Part shown: positions 1 to 10,494 of the stretch, one piece after another
Layout of the letters: each line of letters opens with the position of its first letter
Numbering within the stretch: the stretch's first letter is position 1
Assembly: GCA_945787555.1 (NCBI GenBank)
Contig: CALZJG010000049.1
Span: 1-43,459 of the forward strand
Direction of reading: 5' to 3'
Origin: an uncultured Chromatiaceae bacterium
GTDB lineage: Bacteria > Pseudomonadota > Gammaproteobacteria > DRLM01
Length of the DNA stretch: 43,459 bases
Notes under the pieces: generated by a model
What the model saw: only the letters and a program-made list of their open reading frames with translations
What the model was told of the DNA's origin: nothing
The model's database searches: none
Position numbers and translations under genes: made by a program

Positions 1-118
1 ATTGTATCGATAAGCCGGGGCCGATCGATCGATTGGCGGATTCGGTCTTAAGCGCGCGCAGCGCGTAAAAGTCGAGTATGTCTTCTAAGGCGATGTTGGC
101 GTTAACGCACGCTGTTCG
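1..118 (-). other. Open reading frame running off the window edge, after the stop of the first gene
   Basis: After the TAG stop of the neighbouring gene (119-121), the same minus-strand frame stays open to the window edge, about 39 codons, with plausible amino-acid composition (it includes ALEDILDFYALRALKTE). It contains no ATG, GTG or TTG, so it cannot start here by itself. It may be chance, the remnant of a longer C-terminus cut off by the TAG, or part of another gene starting by a rare codon. No function is proposed. Confidence 0.2.
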
Positions 119-781
119 CTAATCTTGATTGTCTTGATTGTCTTGATTGTCTTGATTGACGAGGGCTCGCACATCCGCGAGTGCGGCGCGCTGCACGGGG
201 CGGCCGTCGATCTCGCTTTTTGGCGCCTGTCGCAGGCCATTGTGTGCGAACACCACCAGTTCGACCGCAATGTCGCTCACCATGAGCTGATAGCTGGGTA
301 ACACCGCATGGTCGCCATTCGCATAGCCGAGGCGACGTTCCCCTTGCAGATAAGACAGATGTTGATCTAAGAGGAACCAGCCCACTTCCTCGGGGGTGTC
401 GGCGAACACGTGCAGGGTGATTACAGAATGCTCGTCCGCTGTGCCGCGCAGCACGGGCCCGACCAATCTTGGGTGGAAGTGTTTCAAGCACTCCATCATC
501 TCGATGGCCGTCAGCCGCATGGTGCGCAGCCATTGCGGTTGGCGGTGGGCGCGAAACAAGCGCTGGTATTCTGTCAGCGCGATTTCCACTTCCTCGTTGC
601 GCGGCAGGTTGCGGGTGTTGGGGGCGCCGAGGCGCTCGGCGGCTTTGTGCTTGGCGCGGTAATAATCCGCTTCGTGTTCCTCGGCCATGATGCGCGCCGC
701 CTCCAAGGTGATGCGCTGGCGCATGCGGGCGTCCTTGCCGTTGACGGGTGCCGACCTCCGGTTGCTGTGTCGAGTTGCCAT
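119..781 (-). CDS. Conserved hypothetical protein with a repetitive C-terminal tail
   Basis: A protein of 220 residues if it starts at the ATG at 781, which begins MATRHSNRRS, 10 bp after the mrcA stop. The open frame continues upstream but would run into mrcA. It has a basic N-terminus, a helical region (RITLEAARIMAEEHEADYYR) and a compact core with LVGPVLRGTADEHS and LHVFADTPEEVGWFLL. I recall similar proteins as conserved hypotheticals of gammaproteobacteria, sometimes loosely labelled nucleotidyltransferase-like; no catalytic motif is visible to confirm that. The last 12 residues are (NQD)x4, encoded by a 9-bp tandem repeat, which looks like a recent extension. It is probably cotranscribed with mrcA. 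No function is assigned. Confidence 0.75.
   Translation of the reverse strand: MATRHSNRRSAPVNGKDARMRQRITLEAARIMAEEHEADYYRAKHKAAERLGAPNTRNLPRNEEVEIALTEYQRLFRAHRQPQWLRTMRLTAIEMMECLKHFHPRLVGPVLRGTADEHSVITLHVFADTPEEVGWFLLDQHLSYLQGERRLGYANGDHAVLPSYQLMVSDIAVELVVFAHNGLRQAPKSEIDGRPVQRAALADVRALVNQDNQDNQDNQD
122..157 (-). repeat. 9-bp tandem repeat, 4 copies, in frame
   Basis: On the plus strand the unit is GTCTTGATT (first copy ATCTTGATT), four copies. It encodes Asn-Gln-Asp four times at the C-terminus of the preceding hypothetical protein and ends directly at its stop codon. Because the unit is three codons, copy-number change alters the tail length but not the frame. Confidence 0.9.
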
Positions 782-791
782 TACGTGGGCC

Positions 792-3227
792 CTAAAACAA
801 TTGCTCCGGTATCGCCGCTCCCGTGCTGTGGCGTTGCGCGGTTTGCGGCGCGCTGGGTACCCGCTCGGCATAGAAGGTTTCGAAGATGGCGTCGGGGGCG
901 TTGGCTTCAGCGAGTTGCCCCGTTTCTGGATCGATGCGCACCGTGACCAGGCCGGACGGTTGCGGCCATGGCAGGTCGGGGGTCTCAGCCAAGGCGGCGC
1001 GCATGAAATCTATCCATATCGGTAGCGCGGCGCGGCCGCCGGTTTCGCGGTTGCCCATCGGGCGGCCGTCGTCGAAGCCCACCCAGGCCACGGCGACCAT
1101 GGCGGCGTTGTAGCCGGCGAACCAAGCGTCACGTTGGTCGTTGGTGGTGCCGGTCTTGCCCGCAATGTCGCTGCGCCCCAGCGCACGCGCGCGCCGTCCG
1201 GTGCCATCGCGGATGACGTCCTGCATCATATTGGTGATGAGGTAGGTGTTCTGCGCGCTGATCACGCGGGGTGCAAGTGCGGGCATGGGGGGGGCTTGCG
1301 TATCCGATGTTGTGTCCGATTCCGTCGTGGCGATCACGCTTTTCTGCCGTGGGGTGCTGTCGAGTATCTCGCACTCTGGACAAACCATCGCCGCATCGTT
1401 GCTATAGAGGGTATTGCCCAGCATGTCATCGATGTGATCGATGAAATAAGGCGTGACGCGAAAGCCCCCGTTGGCCAGTACGGTGTAGGCGCCGGCCAAT
1501 TGCAGCGGTGTGATCGAGCCGCTGCCCAGCGAAAGCGACAAATTGCGCGGTAAGGCCTTGGTCTCGAAGCCGAAGCGTTTGAGGTAGTTGATAGTTTCGC
1601 CGATGCCGAGACTACGCAGTACGCGTATGGAAACCAGATTACGCGAATGGGTCAAAGCTTCGCGTAAGCGCGTCGGGCCGTAAAATTCACCGCTGTAGTT
1701 TTCCGGGCGCCAAGCTTGTTCCAGGCCGGCGTCCTCGAACACCACCGGCGCGTCGTTGATGATGGTGGCGGGGGTCATACCCATTTCCAGTGCGGCGGAA
1801 TAGACGAAGGGCTTGAAGGCCGAGCCCGGCTGTCGCTCGGCTTGGATAGCGCGGTTGAATTTGCTGCGGAAATAGTCGAAGCCGCCGACCAAGGCCGCGA
1901 CGCTACCGTCGCGTGGATCCAATGCGGCCAGGGCGCCTTCCACTTGCGGTATTTGAGCCAACTGCCATTGGCCCTCGGCGTTGCGCTCGATGCGGATAAC
2001 GTCGCCCACGCTCAACACGTCTGCCGCGGACTCCGGCGCCTTACCGCGCGTGGTTTCATTGATATAGGGCTGGGCCCAGTTCATGCCCTCCCAGGCAAGG
2101 ACCGTGGTGGAGCCATCCTTAAGAGCCATCGTCACGGCTTTTGCGGCCACTTCGATCACCAGTGCTGGCTGTAACGTGCCTATCGGCCCGCGATCGGCCA
2201 AGGCTTGTATCCAGGTCTCGGTGTCCGCGCCCTCGGCCAGGGTGACCCGTGCCTCGGGTCCGCGATAACCGTGTCGGCGGTCGTAGTCCAATAGTGCGCC
2301 GCGTAAGGCGCCGTTGGCGGCGGTCTGCAGGCGCGTGTTCAGCGTCGTGTAGACCTTGTACCCACCGGTATAGGCTTCCGTCTCGCCGTAACGCCGCACT
2401 ACTTCGGCACGCGCCATTTCGGTAAGATAGGGTGCTTCGGCCTCGATACTCAGTCCGTGGAGAGCGGCGGTGTCCGGTTGCTCGACGGCAGTTTTGAAGG
2501 TTGTTTCATCGATATAGCCCACGTTGAACATGCGTCCTAAGACATAATTGCGCCGTATCAGCGCGCGCTCGGGATCCGCGATAGGGTTATTGCGCGACGG
2601 TGCCTTGGGCAGGCCGGCGATCATGGCCAATTGCCCTAGACTCAGCTCGGGTAATTTCTTGCCGTAATAAGTCTGGGCGGCGGCGCCCACGCCGTAAGCA
2701 CGTTGCCCGAGGTAGATTTTATTTAAATAAAGCTCCAGAATTTCTTCCTTGCTGAGTTCTTCTTCGATTTTGATGGCCAGCAGGATTTCGTTGAGCTTGC
2801 GCAGGTAGGTTTTTTCGCTGCTCAGGAAGAAGTTGCGCGCTACCTGCATGGTGATGGTACTGCCGCCTTGGGCTTTTTGGCCGGTGGTGGCCAGCACCCA
2901 GGCTGCCCGCAAGATGCCTTGGTAATCCACGCCAGGGTGTTGGAAGAAGCGGTCGTCCTCCGCCGCCAGCACGGCCTTGACCATGTGCTCCGGTATATCG
3001 CCATAGGCCAGGGGGGTGCGTTTCATTTCGCCGAATTCGGCTAATAGTCGACCGTCGCGGCTGTAAATGCGCAGGGGAACTTGCAGCCGCACCTCTTTGA
3101 GGTTGTCGATGGAGGGCAGCTGCGGCGTGAGGTAAAAATAAACGCCTACCGCCGCCGCGGCCCCCAGTGCTGCCGAGCCGGCCAAGGCGTATAGGCCCAT
3201 GCGGAGGGTTTTGAGAAACAACTTCAT
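792..3227 (-). CDS. mrcA: Penicillin-binding protein 1A, bifunctional transglycosylase/transpeptidase
   Basis: A class A penicillin-binding protein that polymerises lipid II and cross-links peptidoglycan on the periplasmic face of the inner membrane. It has 811 residues, normal for PBP1A. A single N-terminal membrane anchor spans about residues 10-33. The GT51 glycosyltransferase domain shows the catalytic Glu90 in AAEDDRFF and GGSTITMQ at 121-128. The transpeptidase domain shows the SxxK motif at 469-472 (SAFK, nucleophile Ser469), SRN at 528-530 and KTGTTN from 691. An OB-like insertion lies between the two domains (about 320-430), as in PBP1A. The gene is divergent from pilM, the usual gammaproteobacterial arrangement, with 184 bp between the two starts. 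All catalytic motifs are intact. Confidence 0.97.
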   Translation of the reverse strand: MKLFLKTLRMGLYALAGSAALGAAAAVGVYFYLTPQLPSIDNLKEVRLQVPLRIYSRDGRLLAEFGEMKRTPLAYGDIPEHMVKAVLAAEDDRFFQHPGVDYQGILRAAWVLATTGQKAQGGSTITMQVARNFFLSSEKTYLRKLNEILLAIKIEEELSKEEILELYLNKIYLGQRAYGVGAAAQTYYGKKLPELSLGQLAMIAGLPKAPSRNNPIADPERALIRRNYVLGRMFNVGYIDETTFKTAVEQPDTAALHGLSIEAEAPYLTEMARAEVVRRYGETEAYTGGYKVYTTLNTRLQTAANGALRGALLDYDRRHGYRGPEARVTLAEGADTETWIQALADRGPIGTLQPALVIEVAAKAVTMALKDGSTTVLAWEGMNWAQPYINETTRGKAPESAADVLSVGDVIRIERNAEGQWQLAQIPQVEGALAALDPRDGSVAALVGGFDYFRSKFNRAIQAERQPGSAFKPFVYSAALEMGMTPATIINDAPVVFEDAGLEQAWRPENYSGEFYGPTRLREALTHSRNLVSIRVLRSLGIGETINYLKRFGFETKALPRNLSLSLGSGSITPLQLAGAYTVLANGGFRVTPYFIDHIDDMLGNTLYSNDAAMVCPECEILDSTPRQKSVIATTESDTTSDTQAPPMPALAPRVISAQNTYLITNMMQDVIRDGTGRRARALGRSDIAGKTGTTNDQRDAWFAGYNAAMVAVAWVGFDDGRPMGNRETGGRAALPIWIDFMRAALAETPDLPWPQPSGLVTVRIDPETGQLAEANAPDAIFETFYAERVPSAPQTAQRHSTGAAIPEQLF

Positions 3228-3313
3228 GGGTAAGGGCAGGGTCTGTGAATTGGGTCGAGAGAATAAGAGCTAATGTTTAGTATAAAGGTTCCGATAAGGA
3301 GAGGCGAGCCATG

Positions 3314-3342
3314 TTGTGTTCTGAGCGGTTATTTATTATGGT
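3314..3342 (+). promoter_or_regulatory. Candidate promoter for pilMNOPQ
   Basis: In the divergent mrcA-pilM spacer, TTGTGT (3314-3319) and TATGGT (3337-3342) are separated by 17 bp and would give a leader of about 60 nt before the pilM GTG. The match to the sigma-70 consensus is modest (3/6 and 4/6), so this is only a candidate. No convincing box pair was found for mrcA in the opposite direction. Confidence 0.25.
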
Positions 3343-3345
3343 TGA

Positions 3346-4472
<1,127 letters not shown>

Positions 4473-4473
<1 letters not shown>

Positions 4474-5051
4474 TGACGCGCATCAATCTATTGCCATGGC
4501 GCGAACAGCTGCGCAAGGACCAGGAACGGCAGTTCTACACCATGTTGGCCGGCGCCGTGGTGGTGATGGCCATCGTCGTCGTGTATGCGCACTTCCATAT
4601 GGTCGGGTTGATCAATGGACAAAACGCCCGCAATGGTTATCTCGAAGGTGAGATCCAGGTCGTCGAGGGCAGGATTAAAGAAATACAAGCGCTTGAGTCC
4701 GAGAAAGGGAAATTGTTGGCGCGCATGCGCATCATCGAGCAGCTCCAAGGTCAACGGCCGCAGGTGGTGCATTTGTTCGATGAGTTGGTGAGTTCGCTGC
4801 CGGAAGGGGTGTACTTGACCAGCGTCAAGCAGACCGGCTCGACCATTGTGATTGAGGGCATCGCCCAGTCCAACGCGCGCGTGTCCGCCTTCATGCGCAG
4901 CATCGATGAATCCCCGTGGCTGGAAAATCCGCGCCTGAACGTGATCGAAGCGCTGGGCAAGGATAATCAACGCACCAGCAAATTCATGTTGGAAATTAAA
5001 CAGACGATCGGCGCCGCACCCAAGCCCGAAGAAGCGGGAGCCAACTCATGA
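4473..5051 (+). CDS. pilN: Type IV pilus inner-membrane alignment protein PilN
   Basis: A bitopic inner-membrane protein of 192 residues. The cytoplasmic N-terminus MTRINLLPWRE carries the conserved INLLPWR motif that docks into PilM. One membrane helix follows at about 21-41 (FYTMLAGAVVVMAIVVVYAH), then a periplasmic coiled-coil and a ferredoxin-like domain that pairs with PilO. The start is fixed by the 1-bp overlap with the pilM stop, and the end overlaps the pilO start (ATGA), which suggests translational coupling along the operon. Confidence 0.95.
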
Positions 5052-5656
5052 ATTTAGCCGATTTCAAGCAACAGTTTTCTGACCTCGACTTCAGTGATGT
5101 GGGCAGTTGGCCCATGCTGGTCAAGATCGTCGCTGTGATCTTGGTATGCCTCGGCGTGCTGGGAGCGGGCTTTTGGTTTGATACACGTACCCAACTCGAA
5201 GATCTCAAGGCGGCCCAGAACAAGGAACAGGAGTTGCGAACTGCTTTCGAAGCCAAGCAGCATAAAGCGGCCAACCTGCAGCCTTATCGGGATCAAATGG
5301 AAGAGATGAAGCGATCATTCGGCACCATGTTGCGGCAGTTACCCTCACGCACCGAAATCGCCGAATTGTTGGTGGACGTTTCCCAGACCGGCTTGGCTAA
5401 TGGCTTGGAGTTTGAATTGTTCAAGCCCCAGGCCGAATCGCCGGCGGAGTTCTATGCCGAACTGCCTATTAAAATAAAGGTGGCCGGCGATTATCACGAG
5501 TTCGGTAATTTCGCCAGCGGCGTGGCTGTCTTGCCGCGTATTGTAACCCTGCATGACATCACCATCATGCCAGCCAAGGACAATGAAGGTAGTAGCAATC
5601 TCATTATGGAAGCTACCGCCAAGACCTACCGCTATCTTGAGGAGGGCGCACAATGA
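5048..5656 (+). CDS. pilO: Type IV pilus inner-membrane alignment protein PilO
   Basis: A PilO-family protein of 202 residues that heterodimerises with PilN in the periplasm and connects the inner-membrane platform to PilP and the secretin. A short cytoplasmic N-terminus is followed by a membrane helix at about 23-44 (MLVKIVAVILVCLGVLGAGF), a coiled coil (about 45-95) and a periplasmic ferredoxin-like domain containing the typical FELFKPQ and ELPIKIKVAGDYHEFGNF segments. It overlaps pilN upstream and pilP downstream by 4 bp each (ATGA). Confidence 0.95.
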   Translation: MNLADFKQQFSDLDFSDVGSWPMLVKIVAVILVCLGVLGAGFWFDTRTQLEDLKAAQNKEQELRTAFEAKQHKAANLQPYRDQMEEMKRSFGTMLRQLPSRTEIAELLVDVSQTGLANGLEFELFKPQAESPAEFYAELPIKIKVAGDYHEFGNFASGVAVLPRIVTLHDITIMPAKDNEGSSNLIMEATAKTYRYLEEGAQ

Positions 5657-6222
5657 CGGGTATCGTGCGCAGCCTAGCGTTGAGAATGCAGGGGCGCATC
5701 GGACGCGGTATGGCGCTGGCGATCATGGCTGTCGCATTATCGGCCTGTTCCGGCGACAATATTGATGATCTGCGCCAATACGTGGAGCAAACCAAGACCA
5801 AGCCCGGCGGGCGTATCGACCCTCTTCCAGAGGTGAAGCCGTTCGAATCATTTACCTATGCAGTGGCGGCGAGACGATCGCCGTTCGAGCCCTGGCCTGT
5901 GACAGGCACTGGCCCGAGCACCGGGGTGGCCGGTAGCGGCTCGGGTATCCAGCCGGATGCCAATCGCCGCCGTGAAGCGCTCGAGGGATTTCCATTGGAT
6001 ACGCTGAGAATGGTAGGCGCTCTGGAGCAGCGGGGGAAAATCTGGGCCGTCATCAAGGCGCCGGATGGTTTGGTGTATCGGGCCGCCCTTCAAAACTATA
6101 TAGGACAGAATCACGGCCGCATTATCGCCGTGAGCGAAGAGAAAGTGGAACTGGTCGAGATTGTGCCCGACGGGTTAGGTGGTTGGCAGGAGCGCCCGGC
6201 GCGTTTGGCGTTGGCGGAGTAA
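5653..6222 (+). CDS. pilP: Type IV pilus inner-membrane lipoprotein PilP
   Basis: A lipoprotein of 189 residues that bridges PilN/PilO and the N-terminal domains of the PilQ secretin. The signal peptide ends in the lipobox LSAC with the lipidated cysteine at position 32. A flexible, proline-rich linker follows, with RRSPFEPW (the conserved RDPF-like segment of PilP), and then a beta-rich HR domain (about 110-180, with LDTLRMVGALEQRGKIWAVI). The ATGA overlap with pilO supports this start, although internal ATGs at codons 12 and 20 would shorten a rather long leader. It lies 21 bp upstream of pilQ. Confidence 0.94.
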   Translation: MTGIVRSLALRMQGRIGRGMALAIMAVALSACSGDNIDDLRQYVEQTKTKPGGRIDPLPEVKPFESFTYAVAARRSPFEPWPVTGTGPSTGVAGSGSGIQPDANRRREALEGFPLDTLRMVGALEQRGKIWAVIKAPDGLVYRAALQNYIGQNHGRIIAVSEEKVELVEIVPDGLGGWQERPARLALAE

Positions 6223-6243
6223 TCCCACAGGGGAGCCAGAAGA

Positions 6244-8397
6244 ATGAGCGGATTGCAAATGAAAACCGAAAAAGCGATGGCCATGTGCCTGTGGTTGCGA
6301 GGCTGGCGCGGGGCGCTTATGACCTTGCTGATATTGCCGTCACTGTGGAGCGCCAGCGCCGCTGCGGAGGGCGTGAAGCTCGAAGATATTCGCTTCACGA
6401 CCTTGCCGGGTAGCCGCGTGCAGGTGGAGTTGAGTATGTCCGGCCCTGCTGCGGAACCGCGCAGTTTCACTACTGACACACCGGCGCGCATTGCGCTGGA
6501 TTTTCCCGCCACTGAAAGCAATCTGGAAAAAAAGAGTCACAGCGTCGGCATGGGCGTCGTGAGCAGCATCACCGCGGTGCAGGGCAAAGGCCGCACCCGG
6601 GTGGTGGTCAATCTGGTGAAAATGGTGCCCTATGAAACACGCGTGGAAGGCAATCGATTCCTGATTACCATCGAAGGGGGGGACGCTGCCGTCGCCGCAC
6701 CGACGCCTGAGTCGGCCATCGCAGGTGTGATACCGACGGCGCCGGAGTTCCGGATCGAGAACGTAGACTTCCGTCGTGGCTCCCAAGGCGAGGGACGGGT
6801 GATGGTGAGCCTGTCCAATCCCGCGACCCCGGTCAATGTGCGCGAAGAAGGCGGCAAGGTCGTCGTCGAATTCGCCGGTACCGTGCTCCCCGAGGAGTTG
6901 GAGCGACGTTTGGATGTGGTGGACTTCGCGACTCCCATTAGCATGGTCGACACCTTCATGGTCGGCAAGAACACCCGCTTGGTCATCACCGCCTCAGGGT
7001 TCTACGAGCACCTAGCCTATCAGGCCGAGCGTCAATTCACACTGGAAGTGAAGCCCGTGTCCAAGGCCGCCAAGGAAAAGATCAAGCGGGATGAATTCGG
7101 ATATACCGGCGAAAAATTGTCGCTGAATTTTCAAGATATCGAGGTGCGAGCGGCCTTGCAGGTAATCGCCGATTTCACCGGTCTTAATATCGTGGTGAGT
7201 GATACGGTGACGGGCAACATCAGTCTGCGTCTGCGCGAAGTGCCGTGGGATCATGCCCTGGATATCATCTTGCGCACCAAGGGCCTGGCCATGCGCAAAA
7301 TGGGTAACGTGGTGATGATCGCCCCCGGCGAAGAAGTCGCGGCCCGCGAGAAGCAAGAGCTGGAAGCGCAAAAGCAGATTTCGGAATTGGAACCGTTACG
7401 TTCGGAAATCATTCAGGTCAACTACGCCAAGGCCGCGGATTTCGCCGCATTGATGCAGGCCGAAGGTTCTTCCATGTTGTCAGATCGCGGCACCGTGCGA
7501 GTGGATGAACGTACTAATACCATGTTGGTGCAGGATACCGCGACGCGTTTGGCGGAGATACGCAAAGTGGTCACCGAGTTGGATATTCCGGTGCGGCAGG
7601 TGCTGATCGAATCACGCATCGTGGTCGCCAATGATGATTACACCCGTGAACTGGGCGCACGCTTTGGTGTAACGGGAATGCGCACCAGCCCCGGCGAGTT
7701 GTCCACCGTCACCGGCTCCGCCGCCGGCAATGACACCATGGTCAACAGCGCTCTGGGCAATATCGTCAACACCGGCCAACCCTTCCCGGTCAGTTTGCCC
7801 TCACTCAATGACCGCTTGAACGCCAACCTGCCGGTGGCCGCGACCGCGCCGGGTCGCATTGGTTTGGCGATCCTCGGCTCGGATTATTTGATCGATCTCG
7901 AGCTGTCGGCCCTGCAAGCCGAGGGGCGCGGCGAAGTGGTGTCGAATCCCCGTGTCATCACCGCCAATCAAAAAGAAGCGCTGATTGAGCAAGGCGTGGA
8001 GATTCCTTACCGGGAAGCGTCCTCCAGCGGCGCGGCCACCATTTCCTTCAAGAAGGCGGTGCTGGGGCTGAAGGTCAAGCCGCACATCACGCCCGACGAT
8101 CGCGTCATCATGGACCTCAACGTCAGCAAGGACAGCGTGGGTCAGGTGTTCGAGGGCGTGCCTAGCATCAACACCCGCGAAATCAACACCCAAGTGTTGG
8201 TGGAGAACGGCGAGACCGTAGTGTTGGGCGGCATTTACGAGCAGACGCGCAGCAAGCAAGTGGACAAGGTGCCGTTGCTCGGTGATTTGCCGGTGCTGGG
8301 CGCGTTGTTCCGCACCACGCGCCAAGTCGACAACAAGGTGGAGCTGCTGATTTTCGTCACTCCGAAGATTCTCAAAGAGAGTCTGGGGACGCGCTGA
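6244..8397 (+). CDS. pilQ: Type IV pilus outer-membrane secretin PilQ
   Basis: The multimeric outer-membrane channel through which the type IV pilus passes. It has 717 residues, a usual size. A signal peptide precedes cleavage near SASAAA (about residue 41). Two AMIN peptidoglycan-binding domains follow (about 45-145 and 173-270), then an STN/N0 domain (LSLNFQDIEVRAALQVIADFT), an N1 domain, and the C-terminal secretin domain ending with VPLLGDLPVLGALFR and VELLIFVTPKIL. A Shine-Dalgarno-like GGGAG lies just upstream of the ATG. It is the last gene of the overlapping pil operon; no terminator is evident after it, so transcription may continue into the lipoprotein gene. Confidence 0.96.
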   Translation: MSGLQMKTEKAMAMCLWLRGWRGALMTLLILPSLWSASAAAEGVKLEDIRFTTLPGSRVQVELSMSGPAAEPRSFTTDTPARIALDFPATESNLEKKSHSVGMGVVSSITAVQGKGRTRVVVNLVKMVPYETRVEGNRFLITIEGGDAAVAAPTPESAIAGVIPTAPEFRIENVDFRRGSQGEGRVMVSLSNPATPVNVREEGGKVVVEFAGTVLPEELERRLDVVDFATPISMVDTFMVGKNTRLVITASGFYEHLAYQAERQFTLEVKPVSKAAKEKIKRDEFGYTGEKLSLNFQDIEVRAALQVIADFTGLNIVVSDTVTGNISLRLREVPWDHALDIILRTKGLAMRKMGNVVMIAPGEEVAAREKQELEAQKQISELEPLRSEIIQVNYAKAADFAALMQAEGSSMLSDRGTVRVDERTNTMLVQDTATRLAEIRKVVTELDIPVRQVLIESRIVVANDDYTRELGARFGVTGMRTSPGELSTVTGSAAGNDTMVNSALGNIVNTGQPFPVSLPSLNDRLNANLPVAATAPGRIGLAILGSDYLIDLELSALQAEGRGEVVSNPRVITANQKEALIEQGVEIPYREASSSGAATISFKKAVLGLKVKPHITPDDRVIMDLNVSKDSVGQVFEGVPSINTREINTQVLVENGETVVLGGIYEQTRSKQVDKVPLLGDLPVLGALFRTTRQVDNKVELLIFVTPKILKESLGTR

Positions 8398-8499
8398 GTG
8401 GCGCGAGCCTAAATAACTGCACCCAAGGTGCCGAAATAGTGAAAACCAGGGCAAGTAATCGCGGCGCGGATCGCACCCGAAGTTCCGCCGGAGGTCAAA

Positions 8500-10461
8500 A
8501 TGTCTCTTAAAGCATTCAGAATCTTGATAATCAGTGGGCTGGCGGCGTTATTGGTCGCCTGTGGCGGCGGTGACGGATTCGGCAGCGGTGCGACGGTGAG
8601 CGACGAGCCGGATATCGTACCGACCACCGGCGTGTCTTCAGCCTCCTTGAGCTTGCTGGTGAGTAGCCCGGAATTACCATCAGATGACTCCTCGCCGGTC
8701 ACGCTGACCGCGTTGGTGCGCGATGCCAACAATAACTTCGTGGAAGGTGCCACAATTCAATTCGCCGCCAGCTCCGGCGGCATCAAGGTCACGGGCGCCG
8801 ACACCAATGATGATGGTAGAGCGACGGCGCAGCTCAGCACCGGTGGCGATCCCACCATCCGCACCGTCACCGTCACCGCCACCGAGTCGGGGTCGGGATT
8901 GAGTGCTACTCAAGCGATCCAAGTCAAGGGCACCAAGATCAGCATCGCGGGTGCCACGAGTCTGGAGCTGGGTGTGACGACCACCTTGACGGCGTCACTC
9001 TCCGATTCCGGGGGCAATGCGATCGCTTTTCAGACGTTGACTATAAGTTCTGCGCTGGGTAATACCCTAAGCGCCACGACGCTGACCACCGATAGTGCGG
9101 GTAGTGTGACGGTGGATGTGACCGCGGCGGTGGCGGGATCAGACACCATTACCGCCACGGCTTTGGGTGTGAGCGGCACCTTTGCCTTGAGCGTCGCAGC
9201 GCCGGGTACGGTTTCTTATAACTTCACAACGCCCGCCACCACGGAGCCGGCCCTCGGCGCCGCCTTGCCTTTGCAAGTGTGCTGGACCGACGCCGGTGTG
9301 CCGCAGGGTGGTCAGACGCTCACATTCACCAGTACGCGCGGCAACTTTATCTCGAGCGGGACCCCCGTGGCCACAGCAATTACAGGCGCCGCCGATGGGT
9401 GTGCGAATGTGACTATATCCTCCAACATCGCCGGCCCCGCCTCGGTGTCGGCGACTAGCGCCGGCGGTTTGTTGGCGGTGCAGTCCATCGAGTTCGTGGC
9501 GACCACGCCGGCCACCGTCAAGGCGCAGGCCAGTCCTTCGGTGGTGGCGGGCGGTCAGAAGAGTACGATTACCGCTACCGTGCGCGATATCAATTACAAC
9601 TTGGTGAAGAACCAGACCGTGGCATTCTCTATTGACAGTGACCCGACCAATGGCACGATTTCGCCGGCCACCGGCGAGACCGACAGCTTCGGCCAGGTGA
9701 GCACCGTATACACGGCAGGCAATGTCAGCAGTGGTAAGAATAGCGTGCTCATACGTGCCAGCGTTCTCAGCGCCGCCGTCACCGATCAAGCCGAGCTGAC
9801 TGCGACCAATAAGGCGCTGAGCGTGGCCTTGGGCACCGGCAACACCATGAATAATTACTCGGATACGGTGTATCAGCTGCCTTATGCTGCCATCGTGACC
9901 AACAGCGCCGGTGGGCCGGTCGCCAATCAACCGGTGTCGATTACGGTATGGTCCAAGCGTTACCACAAGGGCGCTCATTACCCGCTTTATAACGCCACCA
10001 GTTCCTTCATAAGGTGGACCAACGACCCCACGAACGCGCCTGCGCTTACCGGGATCTTGTTCGGGTGCGCCAACGAGGATTTGGATGCCAACGGGATTTT
10101 TGACACCGCCGTCGACAGCGATGTGAACGCCAATGGCCTGCTCGATCCGGGTAATATCGCCACCGTCAACAATACCAGTGGCAGCAGCGCCGTGGTGACC
10201 ACCAACAGCGATGGCATCGCCGAATTCAATATCCTCTATCCCGAGGAATACGCCTATTGGCTCGATGTGGTGGTGGAAGCGCGCGTTGCCGTGGACGGCA
10301 CTGAAGATATGACCCGTGCCAGTCTGGGGTTGCCGGGTCTTAGTGAAGATTACAATGATGAGAAAATATCCCCACCGGGTTTCACGAGTCCGTTCGGCCG
10401 CGGTTATGACTTCGGGACTGCAACATTCCGTAATTGTGCCGTGGATGAGCGCTTCAACTAA
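8500..10461 (+). CDS. Large Ig-repeat (invasin/Big_1-like) lipoprotein with calcium-loop-like motifs
   Basis: An exported lipoprotein of 653 residues. The signal peptide ends LVAC with the lipidated Cys21, followed by a Gly-rich linker. The start has a strong Shine-Dalgarno site (GGAGG at 8490-8494). The rest is Thr/Ser/Ala-rich and made of about four bacterial Ig-like repeats of the group 1 type (roughly 45-142, 146-232, 236-333 and 337-435), each with the pattern of TATVRDxNxN, an NGxV-like turn and TDSxGxxxxxYTA. The C-terminal part (445-653) is less repetitive and holds two acidic loops, DLDANGIFD (527-535) and DVNANGLLD (541-549), resembling EF-hand/dockerin calcium loops. Four further cysteines (261, 301, 523, 646) could form disulfides. 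It follows pilQ with a 102-bp gap and is closed by a terminator. A surface or periplasmic role is likely; a link to pili is inferred from position only. Confidence 0.85.
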   Translation: MSLKAFRILIISGLAALLVACGGGDGFGSGATVSDEPDIVPTTGVSSASLSLLVSSPELPSDDSSPVTLTALVRDANNNFVEGATIQFAASSGGIKVTGADTNDDGRATAQLSTGGDPTIRTVTVTATESGSGLSATQAIQVKGTKISIAGATSLELGVTTTLTASLSDSGGNAIAFQTLTISSALGNTLSATTLTTDSAGSVTVDVTAAVAGSDTITATALGVSGTFALSVAAPGTVSYNFTTPATTEPALGAALPLQVCWTDAGVPQGGQTLTFTSTRGNFISSGTPVATAITGAADGCANVTISSNIAGPASVSATSAGGLLAVQSIEFVATTPATVKAQASPSVVAGGQKSTITATVRDINYNLVKNQTVAFSIDSDPTNGTISPATGETDSFGQVSTVYTAGNVSSGKNSVLIRASVLSAAVTDQAELTATNKALSVALGTGNTMNNYSDTVYQLPYAAIVTNSAGGPVANQPVSITVWSKRYHKGAHYPLYNATSSFIRWTNDPTNAPALTGILFGCANEDLDANGIFDTAVDSDVNANGLLDPGNIATVNNTSGSSAVVTTNSDGIAEFNILYPEEYAYWLDVVVEARVAVDGTEDMTRASLGLPGLSEDYNDEKISPPGFTSPFGRGYDFGTATFRNCAVDERFN

Positions 10462-10494
10462 TGCGTTGTCGTATCTGGTGTCAATGATGAACAA

